Of a DNA stretch of 64,000 nucleotides, positions 53,736 to 63,843 are shown piece after piece. How positions within the stretch are numbered: position 1 is the stretch's first letter; every line of letters begins with the position of its first letter. The notes beneath the pieces are model-generated. The model was not told the origin of the DNA. It saw nothing but the letters and a program-made list of their open reading frames with translations, and searched no databases. The DNA lies in NCBI GenBank assembly GCA_027483505.1, contig JAIXUP010000001.1, positions 1 through 64,000 on the forward strand, given 5' to 3'. The position numbers were made by a program, and so were the translations under genes. Origin of the DNA: Hyphomicrobiales bacterium (GTDB taxonomy: Bacteria; Pseudomonadota; Alphaproteobacteria; Rhizobiales; Beijerinckiaceae).

Positions 53736-54620
53736 TCAGTGGCCGTCGCAACGGCAGTACACCGGCATGAAGCCCGACCCGCGCCGCCGGATACGCATGG
53801 CGTCGCCGCGCAGATGGGCGGGTACCAGAACGGTGTCCGTTTCGGCTGCCTCGGCCAGAAACCGGCGGCGGGTCACGGCTGCCTCAGCCGGATCGGCGCA
53901 GAACGCGCTTGACCAGTCGGGGTTGAAGACCTGCGCCGGACTGTGCATCGCGTCGCCGATGAAGAGCAGCGCAGGCTGGCCCGCAAGGCCGATTCTCAGA
54001 CCCATATGGCCCGGCGTATGGCCCGGCAGCGGCACGATGCTGGCGCCGGCGGCCACATTATGCCCGTCCGTCACGGCGACGGCCTGCCCGGCTTCGAGCA
54101 CTGGCAGCACGCTGTCGTCATGGGAGCCGTGATTGACCGGGTGTTCCGATGGTTTGCCGGCAAGATCGGCCCAATGGGCAAGCTCGGTCCGGCCCATCAG
54201 GTAACGGGCATTCGGAAAGGTCGGAACCCAGCGGCCATTGTCGAGCCGCGTGTTCCAGCCGACATGGTCTGCGTGCAGATGGGTGCAGACCACGATGTCG
54301 ATGTCCTCCGGCGCACAGCCGGCGGTGGCCAGCCGCTTGATGAATCCCGAACCGCGCCGCTGATGCCAATCGGGGCGGCGGGGGCGCTCTTTGTCTTCTC
54401 CAACGCAGGCATCGACGAGAATGTTGGTTGAGCCGAGTCGGACGAGGTGGCTCTGGACGGCCAGTTGGACCATGCCGGCTTCATAGTCGAAATGGTCGCC
54501 GTCGAGACTGTCCCGGAAGGGCTCGAGCGCCGCCATGTCCGCGACCGGGAACAACGTGCCAAGCGGCAGGCGGAATGGGTCGAGATCAATGATTCGCTGA
54601 ACGTCGGCCGTCCTGGTCAT
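53736..54620 (-). CDS. MBL-fold metallo-hydrolase
   Basis: The product has 294 residues from the ATG at 54620, which has AGGAG nine bases upstream. The metal-binding motif THLHADHVGWN, PLPGHTPGHMGL, and the Asp of FIGDAMHS indicate a metallo-beta-lactamase-fold hydrolase with two metals. The ending TVLVPAHLRG provides the last His. The family includes lactonases and quorum-quenching enzymes. It converges on the FAD monooxygenase with eight bases between stops; a ring-opened product or lactone may be its substrate. Confidence 0.88.
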   Translation of the reverse strand: MTRTADVQRIIDLDPFRLPLGTLFPVADMAALEPFRDSLDGDHFDYEAGMVQLAVQSHLVRLGSTNILVDACVGEDKERPRRPDWHQRRGSGFIKRLATAGCAPEDIDIVVCTHLHADHVGWNTRLDNGRWVPTFPNARYLMGRTELAHWADLAGKPSEHPVNHGSHDDSVLPVLEAGQAVAVTDGHNVAAGASIVPLPGHTPGHMGLRIGLAGQPALLFIGDAMHSPAQVFNPDWSSAFCADPAEAAVTRRRFLAEAAETDTVLVPAHLRGDAMRIRRRGSGFMPVYCRCDGH

Positions 54621-54747
54621 CCGCATGGTCTCCTTGCCGCAGCTGCCGATCCGGCTTCGCTCTTGCACCGGTGAAGGGTGGCACAGGACACCGGGCCGGA
54701 CAAATCAGGCGGTCGGGCGCGACGGAACCCGGCCGCGCGCCGTGCAT

Positions 54748-55638
54748 CTAGCGCAGGTCGAGCCCCGGTGCGTCGGCCTGCAACAAGGTTCTCAACAGCG
54801 GATTCGGGAACCGTCGCTCGACCGTGACCGCGTAGAAGGTCTCTGCGATATCGGGCAGGCGGTCGATCTCGACCAGCAGCCCGGTGGAGAGCTCATCCTT
54901 CACGACGATGGGCGGAAGGACCGCCAGTCCGAGACCCTCGCGCGCCAGAAGGCGCATCATCGCCATGTCGTCGACCTCGGCCACGATCTGCGGCCGGATG
55001 CCGAGACGGTCCATCAGCGCGTCGAATCCGGTGCGGACGCTGCTGTCGGACGTTGGCAGGATGACAGGGTGCGCCGCCAGCAGTTCGGGCAGGTCATGCG
55101 CGCCGCCGGTTCGTCCCGGCACGCCGACAAGGCTCACGCGCTGCTCCGCAAGCCGGTACGAAACGAAGGGCGTCACCGCGTCGCGCGGCGGCGACTGGTT
55201 GACCAGCACCACATCGAGGCTGAGCGCGGCGAGCGCCCGGAGCAGTTCGGCCGTTCCGGCAGAGCGCAGGATCAGCTCGACATCGGTGCGGCCCATGACG
55301 GGCCTGAGGAAGCCGAGCTGGAAGTTGCGCGACAGGGTGGCCTGTGCGCCGACGCGCAAGGCCTGCCGCGCCCGCCCGGTTTGCCTGAGCGTGCCGAGCA
55401 GATCCTCGCCCATGGCGAAGATCGAATCGGCATGGTCGAGGGCGATGCGGCCGGCCTCCGTGAGGTGCAGCTGGCGGCCGCGCCGTTCGAACAGCGCGTG
55501 GCCCATGCGCTCTTCCAGCTTGCGGATCTGAACCGACAGCGCCGACTGCGACAGATTGAGTCTTGCTGCCGTGCGCGTGAGATTCCCGTCATGGGCGACG
55601 GCCCAGAAGTAGCGCAGATGGTTGTAGTTCAGATCCAT
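54748..55638 (-). CDS. LysR-family transcriptional regulator
   Basis: The product has 296 residues from the ATG at 55638; the frame extends upstream to 55662, but MDLNYNHLRYFWAVAHDG is the usual LysR-type start. The helix-turn-helix NLTRTAARLNLSQSALSVQI is at about 18-40. The effector domain follows (LLAHPVILPTSDSSVRTG). It is divergent from dabB by 104 bases, so it probably controls the inorganic-carbon uptake genes in response to CO2 or bicarbonate supply. Confidence 0.9.
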   Translation of the reverse strand: MDLNYNHLRYFWAVAHDGNLTRTAARLNLSQSALSVQIRKLEERMGHALFERRGRQLHLTEAGRIALDHADSIFAMGEDLLGTLRQTGRARQALRVGAQATLSRNFQLGFLRPVMGRTDVELILRSAGTAELLRALAALSLDVVLVNQSPPRDAVTPFVSYRLAEQRVSLVGVPGRTGGAHDLPELLAAHPVILPTSDSSVRTGFDALMDRLGIRPQIVAEVDDMAMMRLLAREGLGLAVLPPIVVKDELSTGLLVEIDRLPDIAETFYAVTVERRFPNPLLRTLLQADAPGLDLR

Positions 55639-55640
55639 TA

Positions 55641-55659
55641 TTCGTTCTATTTTAACGAA
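55641..55659. promoter_or_regulatory. LysR-type operator upstream of dabB and the LysR gene
   Basis: TTCGTT-CTATTTT-AACGAA is a 19-bp interrupted palindrome with the T-N11-A form of LysR sites. It begins three bases upstream of the LysR start and lies about 85 bp upstream of dabB. Confidence 0.6.
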
Positions 55660-55742
55660 CATTTCAGACGAAACAATGAATTTTTATCATGTCAAATCCC
55701 ATCGTATGCAGCGCGGCAGACCGCGACACGATGGAGATACGC

Positions 55743-57314
55743 ATGTCCCTTCAGTTCCTGCCCCTGGCGGCTCCGGCTGCCCTGCTTGTCGCAGCGGCCT
55801 TCGCCGCCCGCTCGCCGGGATTCAGGCCGCTCGCCGCGATCAGGGCTTCCGGCCTGGCTGCGGTGGCGGCGCTGCTGGCCGCAGCCCTGAGCCTGGCGCT
55901 GCTGATGGTCCACGGGGCGGGAACAAGCCCGCTCCTCGGCGTGGGGGGCATCGGCCTCTCGGTGAGGCTGGATCCGGTCAGCGCGGTGATGGCCTTGCTT
56001 GTTTCGTTCGTCGGCTGGGTCGTGCTGCGCTATGCGGCGCGTTATCTGGACGGCGAGCAGCGGCAGGGTCCGTTCACGGCCTGGCTGCTGATGACGCTCG
56101 CGGCGGTTCTGATGCTGGTGCTGGCGGGCAATCTCTGGCAACTGGTCGCCGCCTGGATCGCCACCAGCCTGAGCCTGCACCGCCTGCTGCTGTTCTATCC
56201 CGAACGCATCGCGGCGCAGCGCGCAGCACGCAAGAAGTTCGTGACCGCAAGGCTGGGTGACGCCGCCCTGATCGCGGCAGCCGTTCTCCTCGCTGTCGGC
56301 TATGGCACGAGCGACATCGCGACCATTCTGGCTGCGGCGCGGGCTGGCGCTGCGCCGTCATCGGCGACCTGGGCGGCCGGATTGCTCGCGCTCGCCGCCA
56401 TCCTCAAATCCGCACAGTTTCCCCTGCATGGCTGGCTGACCGAGGTTATGGAGACGCCGACGCCGGTGTCGGCCCTGCTGCATGCGGGGGTAATCAACGC
56501 TGGCGGTTTCGTCCTGATCCGTTTTGCCGATGTGATGCTGCTGGCTCCGGGCGTCCTTGCGGCGCTGGTCATGCTGGGCGGCTTCACGGCCTTGTTCGGG
56601 GGCCTTGTGATGCTGACGCAGCCGGCCGTGAAGACATCCCTGGCCTGGTCGACCGTGGCGCAGATGGGCTTCATGATGCTGCAATGCGGGCTGTCGCTGT
56701 TCCCGCTCGCCCTGCTCCACATCGTCGCGCACTCGCTCTACAAGGCCCATTCCTTCCTCGCCTCCGGCGGCGCCGTTGAGCGGGTCGCGGCCAACCGGAG
56801 GCCTGGAGCGGTCGCCATCCCTGGCGCCGGCGCCGTGTTGCGGGCCTTCCTGATCGCACTGGCGATCTACGGGTTGGTGGGCGTGGTCTTCGGCTTCGCC
56901 CAGAAGTCGCCGCAGGCCATCGCGCTGGGTGCGATCCTGATTTTCGGCGTCGCCTATCTGCTGGCCCAGGGTCTGGCGGAGGCCGCCCCCCGTGCCCTGA
57001 CGCAGCGAACGGCGCTTTACGCCGTGGCTGCGGCGACCGGCTACTTTGCTCTCCAGACTGCGGCGGAGTGGCTGCTGACCGGATCGGCGACTGCCACGTT
57101 GCCGGCCACGCCGCCGCCCGGGCCTCTGGAATGGACGCTGATCGTGCTCGCGGTCCTCAGCTTCGGCTTTGTCGCCGTGATCCAGTCGCTCTTCCCGCTC
57201 TGGGCCTACCACCCCGCTGCGGCCGGGTTGCGGGTCCATCTCGCGAACGGGCTTTACGCCAACGCCGTCCTTGACAGGGTTCTGGGCGGCTGGACCGCAC
57301 GCAAACCCAACTGA
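55743..57314 (+). CDS. dabB: Inorganic carbon transporter subunit DabB (NuoL-like proton channel)
   Basis: The product has 523 residues from the ATG at 55743, with GGAGA upstream. It is highly hydrophobic, with about a dozen membrane helices. It resembles NADH dehydrogenase subunit NuoL/antiporter proteins: [20 protein letters not shown] contains the conserved Glu and the channel motif, and [14 protein letters not shown] the conserved His and Lys. In DAB systems it couples the proton gradient to DabA, which converts CO2 into bicarbonate in the cytoplasm. The dabA gene follows 34 bp downstream. Confidence 0.9.
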   Translation: MSLQFLPLAAPAALLVAAAFAARSPGFRPLAAIRASGLAAVAALLAAALSLALLMVHGAGTSPLLGVGGIGLSVRLDPVSAVMALLVSFVGWVVLRYAARYLDGEQRQGPFTAWLLMTLAAVLMLVLAGNLWQLVAAWIATSLSLHRLLLFYPERIAAQRAARKKFVTARLGDAALIAAAVLLAVGYGTSDIATILAAARAGAAPSSATWAAGLLALAAILKSAQFPLHGWLTEVMETPTPVSALLHAGVINAGGFVLIRFADVMLLAPGVLAALVMLGGFTALFGGLVMLTQPAVKTSLAWSTVAQMGFMMLQCGLSLFPLALLHIVAHSLYKAHSFLASGGAVERVAANRRPGAVAIPGAGAVLRAFLIALAIYGLVGVVFGFAQKSPQAIALGAILIFGVAYLLAQGLAEAAPRALTQRTALYAVAAATGYFALQTAAEWLLTGSATATLPATPPPGPLEWTLIVLAVLSFGFVAVIQSLFPLWAYHPAAAGLRVHLANGLYANAVLDRVLGGWTARKPN

Positions 57315-57348
57315 GCCCCATCACGGCCCGAATGAAGGAGCCTTCATC

Positions 57349-59769
57349 ATGACCATCCAGCCGCCCATGCCGTCCTTTGACCTGTCGCTCGTCGCCGTCG
57401 CTGCGAACCAGGCGGCCCGCGCCATTCCGCCGGCCTGGCCGCTGGCGTCGAGCGTCGCGGTGAACCCCTATCTCGGGCAGGCGCGCGCCAGCCTGGCGGA
57501 CACCGGCGCGAGGCTTGCCCGTGTGGCTGGCCTGCCTGTGACCCTGCCGCGCGCCCACTATGCCGCACGGATCGCTTCGGGTGCGATCAGCGAGGCCGAT
57601 CTGGCCGGCGCGCTCGCGGCGGCCCCGGCGGCCATGCGTCCCGCAAGCGTCGCGTCCCTCATCGCTCTGGCCAACCAGCCGGCCAAGGCGGTTCAAGCCC
57701 TGCCGACCGTCGCTGACCTTGCCGCCGATGCCTCCGGCATCGACTGGCCTGCGATCATAGCCGAACGCTTCGGAGCCTGGGCGGCGAGCCATTTCGATGA
57801 GGGCCAGGCACTCTGGTCCGCGCCGAAGGGCAAATCGTGCTATGCCGCCTGGCGGGCCGCCGCGATCCATGACCTGACGCCGGAGGTGCTGGGGCTGCGC
57901 GGCTTCGCGGCCCATGTGGCCGAGACCCCGGACGACGCCATGGATGCGATCGGGCGGGCGGTCGAGCGGCTCGGGATCCAGCCCGGCGGCTTCGACACCT
58001 GTTTCCACCAGCTCCTCATGACACTGGGCGGCTGGCCGCAATATGCCCGCTATCGCCTCTGGCAGGCCGAACTGGACGGCCTGACGGACAGCGCGGTCAC
58101 GGACATGCTCGCGATCCGGCTGGTCTGGGAAGAGGCCCTGTTCGGGCTTTATGGCCAGCGCATCGCTGGCGCTTGGCAGGCTGCCTGTGCCGCTCATGCC
58201 CTGCCCGTCGCAGCCTGTCCCGCCATGGCCGCCGATGAAATCCTGCAGGAGGCGGCGGAGCGGGCAGCCCAGCGGTCCCTTGCCGCGACATTGGCCGGTC
58301 CGGCTGCTGGGGACCGGCATGGCCGGCCCTCGCTTCAGGCCGCCTTCTGCATCGATGTCCGCTCCGAGGTGTTCCGCCGCGCGCTGGAGGCAGTCGATCC
58401 ATCGATCCGGACCCTGGGATTTGCGGGGTTCTTCGGTATCACGGCCGCGCACCGGCGCCATGCCTCGGACACGGCCGAATTGCGCCTGCCCGTGCTGCTC
58501 AAGCCCAGTGTCTTCACCTGTTCCGGCGGGCCAGAGGACGCGCCAAAGGATCAGGCTGCCCGTCTGACCGCGCGCGCCAAGCGGGCCTGGGGACGCTTCA
58601 AGCTGGCGGCGGTGTCATCATTCGCCTTTGTCGAGGCCACCGGTCCGGTCTATGCCGCAAAGCTGGTCAGGGACACGCTCGGGCTGACGTCGAATGCCGT
58701 GCCCGACGATCCTGCCCCGCGCCTCAACCCGGCGCTGGATCTGGAGACGCGCACGGCGGCGGCCGAGACCGTGCTGCGGGCCATGTCGCTGACCGAGGGC
58801 TTTGCCCGGTTGGTCATCCTGGCCGGCCACGGCGCGAATGTCGTCAACAACCCCCATGCCAGCGCGCTGCATTGCGGCGCCTGCGGCGGCCATTCGGGCG
58901 AAGTGAACGCGCGGCTGCTGGCATCCTTGCTGAATGATGGTGAGGTCCGGGCCGGACTTGCGTCCAAGGGAATCGCCATCCCCGAGGACACGCTGTTTGT
59001 CGGCGCCCTGCATGACACGACGACCGATCATGTCACGCTCTATGCCGCCGATCATGCCGCCGACGGGCACGTCGAGGACCTGCGGCAGGCGCGCGACTGG
59101 CTGGCCAGGGCCGGAACCCTGACTCGGGCTGAACGGGCGCTGAGGTTACCAGGGGCGAGCAGCGAAGCTGGGGTCGCCCCGCGCAGCCGTGACTGGGCGG
59201 AAACACGCCCGGAATGGGCGTTGGCAGGCTGCAAGGCCTTCATTGCCGCGCCACGACAGCGCACCGCCGGCAGGAGCCTCGCCGGCCAGGCCTTCCTGCA
59301 TGATTATGACTGGGCAAAAGACAAGGGCTTCGGCGTGCTCGAGTTGATCATGACGGCGCCTGTGGTGGTCGCCAGCTGGATCAGCCTGCAATACTACGGC
59401 TCGACGGTCGCGCCCGGCTTCTTCGGGGCGGGCAACAAGCTGCTGCACAATGTCGTCGGGGGCATCGGCGTGGTCGAAGGCAACGGCGGGTCCCTGCGCA
59501 CCGGCCTGCCGTGGCAGTCTGTGCATGATGGTGAGGCCTCCGCGCACGAGCCCCTGCGCCTGACGGTCTGCATCGAAGCGCCCGTCGAGGCGATGACGGA
59601 CATCCTGCGGCGTCACGACGGCGTGAGGGCCCTGTTTGACAATCGCTGGCTGCATCTGTTCGCGCTTGATGAGGCCGGGCAGATGGCGATGCGCTATGCA
59701 GGCAACCTCACGTGGGAACGCAATGAATCGCCGGTGGTGCCCACCCAGGGCGGCGCAGCCCTCTTGTGA
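57349..59769 (+). CDS. dabA: Inorganic carbon transporter subunit DabA (DUF2309 / UPF0753)
   Basis: The product has 806 residues; GAAGGAG precedes the ATG. The carbonic-anhydrase-like metal site of the family is visible: C334 and D336 in FCIDVRSE, H494 in [10 protein letters not shown] and C509 in HCGACGG, with the H-to-C spacing of 15 as in the characterised Dab[12 protein letters not shown] near residue 30 and [19 protein letters not shown] near 705 are also family-typical. With DabB it forms an energy-coupled vectorial CO2-hydrating complex at the inner membrane. Carbon fixation genes are not in this window, so it may instead feed anaplerotic carboxylases. Confidence 0.93.
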   Translation: MTIQPPMPSFDLSLVAVAANQAARAIPPAWPLASSVAVNPYLGQARASLADTGARLARVAGLPVTLPRAHYAARIASGAISEADLAGALAAAPAAMRPASVASLIALANQPAKAVQALPTVADLAADASGIDWPAIIAERFGAWAASHFDEGQALWSAPKGKSCYAAWRAAAIHDLTPEVLGLRGFAAHVAETPDDAMDAIGRAVERLGIQPGGFDTCFHQLLMTLGGWPQYARYRLWQAELDGLTDSAVTDMLAIRLVWEEALFGLYGQRIAGAWQAACAAHALPVAACPAMAADEILQEAAERAAQRSLAATLAGPAAGDRHGRPSLQAAFCIDVRSEVFRRALEAVDPSIRTLGFAGFFGITAAHRRHASDTAELRLPVLLKPSVFTCSGGPEDAPKDQAARLTARAKRAWGRFKLAAVSSFAFVEATGPVYAAKLVRDTLGLTSNAVPDDPAPRLNPALDLETRTAAAETVLRAMSLTEGFARLVILAGHGANVVNNPHASALHCGACGGHSGEVNARLLASLLNDGEVRAGLASKGIAIPEDTLFVGALHDTTTDHVTLYAADHAADGHVEDLRQARDWLARAGTLTRAERALRLPGASSEAGVAPRSRDWAETRPEWALAGCKAFIAAPRQRTAGRSLAGQAFLHDYDWAKDKGFGVLELIMTAPVVVASWISLQYYGSTVAPGFFGAGNKLLHNVVGGIGVVEGNGGSLRTGLPWQSVHDGEASAHEPLRLTVCIEAPVEAMTDILRRHDGVRALFDNRWLHLFALDEAGQMAMRYAGNLTWERNESPVVPTQGGAALL

Positions 59770-59771
59770 AA

Positions 59772-59804
59772 TGTCCTGATCTGGACTATGTATCGATCAG
59801 GACA
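59772..59804. promoter_or_regulatory. Perfect inverted repeat in the Xre/RES promoter region
   Basis: TGTCCTGATC (59772-59781) and GATCAGGACA (59795-59804) form a perfect 10-bp inverted repeat with a 13-bp spacer just after the dabA stop. It ends 12 bases before the antitoxin start, the place where Xre antitoxins repress their own operon. Confidence 0.75.
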
Positions 59805-59816
59805 AGGAGCGCCACG

Positions 59817-60335
59817 ATGCCCGCCATTGCCCGCCGCGCCATCGATCCCGGCGCGACCCGCCTTGACGCCAACGCTTTCAGCGCCGCGAACCGCCGCCGG
59901 CTGAGCGCGCCGGCGCTGCGCACCTTTCTCGCCATCGCGGATCTCTGGGGCCTGACCGAGGAGCAGCGCCGGCTGTTGCTGGGCCTGCCGTCGCGCTCGA
60001 CCTACCATGCCTGGGCGCGGGCGGCGCGCGAGCATCGTGATATCAGCCTCGATCTGGACGTTCTGATGCGCCTGTCTGCCGTGCTTGGCATCCATCAGGG
60101 CTTGCAGATCCTGCATGAGCGGGAGGCGGATGGCGTCGCCTGGCTCAAGGGGCCGCACCAGGCGCCGGTCTTCGGCGGCCAGTCGCCGCTCGGCGTTATG
60201 ACCGCCGGTTCGCAAGACGCCATCCTGACGGTGCGGCGCTTTCTCGACGCGGCGCGCGGCGGCCTTTACGCTGCGCCGAACGCGGTCGATGAAGGCTTCG
60301 CCCCCTATGCCGGTGACGAGATCCGCTTCTCGTGA
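59817..60335 (+). CDS. Xre/MbcA/ParS-type antitoxin
   Basis: The product has 172 residues from the ATG at 59817, with AAGGAG upstream. An N-terminal helix-turn-helix-like part (LRTFLAIADLWGLTEEQRRL) is followed by the MbcA/ParS toxin-binding domain with LLGLPSRSTYHAW and GSQDAILTVRRFLDAARGG. It should bind and neutralise the RES toxin encoded next, and it should repress the operon at the inverted repeat upstream. Its stop overlaps the toxin start by four bases (GTGA). Confidence 0.9.
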   Translation: MPAIARRAIDPGATRLDANAFSAANRRRLSAPALRTFLAIADLWGLTEEQRRLLLGLPSRSTYHAWARAAREHRDISLDLDVLMRLSAVLGIHQGLQILHEREADGVAWLKGPHQAPVFGGQSPLGVMTAGSQDAILTVRRFLDAARGGLYAAPNAVDEGFAPYAGDEIRFS

Positions 60336-61015
60336 CCGTCCTGCGCGGGCCTGCGCCGCAGCCGGCGCATCGGCTGATCCCCTCACGGTTTCCCCCCATC
60401 GGGCTGTTCGACACGGTGGCGACGCCCGCCGATCTTGCCGCCGTGATGGAGCTTGCCGGCTGGACGAATGACCGGCTTGTCGCCCATCGGATCGCGCGTC
60501 TGCCACCATCGGAATGGGTCTATGGCCGCCCCAACGCCAGCATCGTCATGGCGGCCTTCCTGCATGTCGCGCCGGGCGGATCGCGCTTCAACGGGCCGGA
60601 CCTCGGCGCATGGTATGCGGCTGCGGACATCAGAACCGCCGCTGCCGAGGTCGCCCACCATCTCAGGCGCGAGGCGTTCGACACCGGCATGGCGGCTCTC
60701 GAACGGACCTATCGCGCCTACACCTGCCGGTTGGAGGGTGACTTTGTCGACATCCGCGGACGCCGCAGCGTCGATGACGCGGTCTTCGCGTCCGCAGACT
60801 ACACCGCCTCACAGGCCTTCGGCGAGCGCCTGCGCGCGGAAGGCGAGGCCGGAATTGTCTATGACAGCCCCCGCCTTGCCGGGGGGACCAACGTTGTCGG
60901 CTTCCGCCCGCGCTTGGTTCTCGCTGTGGTGCAGGCGGATCATTTCCGGATCGCCGTCCGCGCTGGCGAGCGGCGCATCGACGTCGTCAGGTTGGCTGGC
61001 ATAGAGGCGGGCTGA
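60332..61015 (+). CDS. RES-domain toxin
   Basis: The product has 227 residues and starts at GTG. The RES core shows PGGSRFNGPDLGAWYAA with the active Arg and Tyr, TAAAEVAHHLR with the Glu, and EAGIVYDSPRLAGGTNVVGF with the late Ser and Asn region. RES toxins degrade NAD+ and stop growth. As the second gene of an antitoxin-toxin pair on a repABC replicon it probably acts as a post-segregational killing or stress module. Confidence 0.9.
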   Translation: MTVLRGPAPQPAHRLIPSRFPPIGLFDTVATPADLAAVMELAGWTNDRLVAHRIARLPPSEWVYGRPNASIVMAAFLHVAPGGSRFNGPDLGAWYAAADIRTAAAEVAHHLRREAFDTGMAALERTYRAYTCRLEGDFVDIRGRRSVDDAVFASADYTASQAFGERLRAEGEAGIVYDSPRLAGGTNVVGFRPRLVLAVVQADHFRIAVRAGERRIDVVRLAGIEAG

Positions 61016-61032
61016 CCGCCCGCGCTGGCGGC

Positions 61033-62019
61033 TCAGGTCCGTTGCCATGCGTTACGCCAGGCGGCCGCCGTCAGGGCGCTCAGGGACTGCAGCATCGGCG
61101 TCGGCACGCCCGTCCGTTGCCCCAGTTCGCAGACCGCGTCGACGAGCGCACCCAGTTCAAGCGGGCGGCCCGCTTCGCGATCCTGCAACATCGAGGTCTT
61201 GACGCCGGTCATCGCGGGATGGACGGCCAGCCTCGCCTCGACATCGGGCAGATGGTTGATGCCGACCGAGCGGGCCACGGCGACGCATTCGAGCATGACC
61301 TTTCGCAGCACCTCCCTGAGCGCCGGGTCGGCAGCCATGGCGTCGATGGTCGCGCCCGTCAGCGCGGAGACCGGGTTGAAGCAGGCGTTGCCCAGCAGCT
61401 TGTGCCAGATCTCGGCGCGGATGTCGGAGGTGGCCTCCGCATCGATGCCACCTTGCCGCAGCAGCTGCACCGTGGCCTCAAGGCGGGGCGAAGCAGGACC
61501 CGAGGGTTCTCCGAGCACCAGCCGCTTGCGTCCGTTCCATCCAAGGGAGTCCGCCGCTGTCCTGTTCGCCCCGATGTAGACGACGCAGCCAAGCACCTGT
61601 GCGGTATCAACCGCCTGGCGGATGCGGCCCGCAGGGTCGACGGTCGCGAGCCGCTCGTCGCCGTGCCGTCCGCCAAGGCCTTCAAGATACCACCACGGTA
61701 TGCCGTTGAGCATGGGAACGATGATCGTCGACGCCCCTATAAGGGGCGTCACCAACGCGAGCCCGGCCTCCCAATCGTGCGCCTTGAAGCCGACGAGGAC
61801 GAGGTCCTGAACGCCCGCGGATTGTGGATCATCGGAGACGCGGATCGGCACTGTTCGCGATGACGCCGGCCCCATCAGCGTCATACCGCGCGCTTTGAGG
61901 ATTGCCGCGGTCTGCGGTCTGGCCAAGACCAGCGGATCGCACCCTGCTTCGGCAAGATGCCACGCCACGACGCCGCCAACCGCGCCTGCGCCAACGATGG
62001 CGATCCGTTCAATGGCCAT
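61033..62019 (-). CDS. 2-dehydropantoate 2-reductase family (ketopantoate reductase-like) enzyme
   Basis: The product has 328 residues. An N-terminal Rossmann motif IAIVGAGAVGGVVAWHL binds NADP; GNACFNPVSALTGATID and REAGRPLELGALVDAVCELG match the C-terminal ApbA domain. Members reduce ketopantoate or related oxoacids. It overlaps the DUF6282-like gene by 11 bases; a catabolic role in this operon is more likely than CoA biosynthesis. Confidence 0.88.
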   Translation of the reverse strand: MAIERIAIVGAGAVGGVVAWHLAEAGCDPLVLARPQTAAILKARGMTLMGPASSRTVPIRVSDDPQSAGVQDLVLVGFKAHDWEAGLALVTPLIGASTIIVPMLNGIPWWYLEGLGGRHGDERLATVDPAGRIRQAVDTAQVLGCVVYIGANRTAADSLGWNGRKRLVLGEPSGPASPRLEATVQLLRQGGIDAEATSDIRAEIWHKLLGNACFNPVSALTGATIDAMAADPALREVLRKVMLECVAVARSVGINHLPDVEARLAVHPAMTGVKTSMLQDREAGRPLELGALVDAVCELGQRTGVPTPMLQSLSALTAAAWRNAWQRT

Positions 62020-62947
62020 CGTCCGATGTCCTTCCTGGTGTGGGCTGTGCTGCGCCGATCCTGAACAGGGCGGCAGGGTTGTGGGTGTTCATGCGCCGGA
62101 TCGCTGCATCATCGAAACCCTCTGATTCCAGCAGGAGCATGAACTGGCGGAAGCTTTCGACGGGCGGCGCGAGCAGGACGACGCCGGCATCGCTCGAGAC
62201 GATCGCGCGGTCGCCTGCAGCGCGGATGCGGGGCGCCAGATCCTGGATGGTCTGATTGGCAATGCGGTGCTTTTCCGGATCGGCATGGGTCAGTCCGACC
62301 TGCGTGGCGTGGGTGAGCGCGAAGAACGAGAATTCGCAATAGCCGCCCAGAGCTGAAATCTCGGCAATGGTCGCGGCGTCGTAGCCACCGCAATGGGTTC
62401 GCAGCCGGGTCACGCCCCGGCGTCCGGCTTCCAGCGCCAGCGCGACGGCCTCCTCGCCGGCGACATGGCCGCAGTCGAAAACAATGTCGCGCTCGGCGCA
62501 CAGTTCCATGATCGCGGGCACGGGCTCGGGAATCCTGCCGTTTGCCGGCACCCAGAAGGTGGTTTCGAGATAGGCCGGGCTACGCTGTTCGCGGAGGGCG
62601 ACGGCACGGGTGTGATGCGTCGGCAGCGACAGGAAGCGTGCGCCCGTGCCCGGGCCGTAGCCATAGTCCAAGGCGTTGCGCGCTGCTTCATAGCTGATGC
62701 CGCTCGCTGTCGGCTGCATGATCAGGCCGCCGAAGACCTCGACACCGAGATGTCCCAGTTCCGCCATGGCCAGCGCAGCGTAGCCGGAAGAGTTCTGGAA
62801 ATTGTCCATCAGCCCGATCGCGCGCATGCCGGCGGAAGCGGCCTGACGGACCGACTCAAACAGGTTGATGCGGCGGCCATTGATGTGGGGGCACGTGTGG
62901 ACGTGGACGTCGATAGCACCCTTCAGATGCCGCATGCCATCGGTCAT
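62009..62947 (-). CDS. Putative metal-dependent hydrolase (DUF6282-like)
   Basis: The product has 312 residues. The N-terminus GAIDVHVHTCPHINGRR has the His-x-His metal motif of amidohydrolase-like barrels, and further ligands may lie in VFDCGHVAGEEA and AIVSSDAGVVLL. The family is not functionally defined. It sits 15 bases downstream of the ABC ATPase gene and overlaps the reductase gene, so it may hydrolyse the substrate of that transporter. Confidence 0.7.
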   Translation of the reverse strand: MTDGMRHLKGAIDVHVHTCPHINGRRINLFESVRQAASAGMRAIGLMDNFQNSSGYAALAMAELGHLGVEVFGGLIMQPTASGISYEAARNALDYGYGPGTGARFLSLPTHHTRAVALREQRSPAYLETTFWVPANGRIPEPVPAIMELCAERDIVFDCGHVAGEEAVALALEAGRRGVTRLRTHCGGYDAATIAEISALGGYCEFSFFALTHATQVGLTHADPEKHRIANQTIQDLAPRIRAAGDRAIVSSDAGVVLLAPPVESFRQFMLLLESEGFDDAAIRRMNTHNPAALFRIGAAQPTPGRTSDDGH

Positions 62948-62962
62948 GACCTCGCTCCGGGC

Positions 62963-63700
62963 TCAATGCCGTAGAATGCGGCGCACGAATTCCGCGCAGC
63001 GGGCCGTCTGCGGCGCATCGAAAATCTGCGCTGGCGGGCCGACCTCGACCACCCGTCCGTCGGCCATGAAGACCACCTTGCTGGCGACCTCGCGCACAAA
63101 GCCCATCTCATGGCTGACGATCAGCATTGTCATTCCGTCGCTCGCCAGCAGGCGAATGGTGTCGAGGACTTCCGCGACCAGTTCGGGGTCGAGCGCCGAG
63201 GTGACTTCATCGAGCAACAGGATGTCCGGCTTGAGCGCCAGCGCCCGCGCGATCGCGACGCGCTGCTGCTGCCCGCCCGACATTTCGTCCGGGTAGGCGT
63301 CTATCCGGTGCGCCAATCCGACCTTGGTCAGCAAGGCCATCGCCTCGCGCTCGACCTCGGCAGCGGGGCGCTTCTTCACGATGGTCGGCGCAATCGTGAC
63401 GTTGCGCAGCGCGGTCATGTTCTGGAACAGGTTGTATTGCTGGAAGACGATGGCGAAGCGGTCGCGCACCCGGCGCAGCGCTGCGGCGCTGCCATAATCC
63501 ACAATGTCGCCAGCCACTGCGACAGTGCCCGCGCGCGGCTTCAGCAATCCGGTCAGCACCCTGAGCAGGGTGCTCTTGCCGGAACCCGAAGGCCCGATCA
63601 CGGCGACGATCTCGCCGCGTTCGACCACGAGGTCGACATCCTGCAGCACGGGGGTCGACCCATAGTCGGCGCTGAGGCGCGTGATCGCGAGATGAGGCAA
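62963..63700 (-). CDS. Polar amino acid-type ABC transporter ATPase (GlnQ-like)
   Basis: The product has 245 residues if it starts at the TTG at 63700, which has GGAG eight bases upstream; no ATG gives a sensible N-terminus. Walker A is GPSGSGKST, the Q-loop [11 protein letters not shown], the signature [14 protein letters not shown], Walker [14 protein letters not shown] and the switch His VSHEMGF. This is the GlnQ/HisP class. No permease or binding-protein genes are next to it within the window, so it may work with subunits encoded beyond the right edge or elsewhere. Confidence 0.88.
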   Translation of the reverse strand: MPHLAITRLSADYGSTPVLQDVDLVVERGEIVAVIGPSGSGKSTLLRVLTGLLKPRAGTVAVAGDIVDYGSAAALRRVRDRFAIVFQQYNLFQNMTALRNVTIAPTIVKKRPAAEVEREAMALLTKVGLAHRIDAYPDEMSGGQQQRVAIARALALKPDILLLDEVTSALDPELVAEVLDTIRLLASDGMTMLIVSHEMGFVREVASKVVFMADGRVVEVGPPAQIFDAPQTARCAEFVRRILRH

Positions 63701-63843
63701 AACATGTCTCCGGACGGGCTTCCGGCGGATGGCCGGTCGGCAAGGATCAGAATCGAAGGGACAGAATGCCAAACTCCCGGTCGAGCCGACAACCCATCCC
63801 GCCCGCCGGAAGCGTCGGGGCAGGTGACGAGCCCGCTTGCCTT

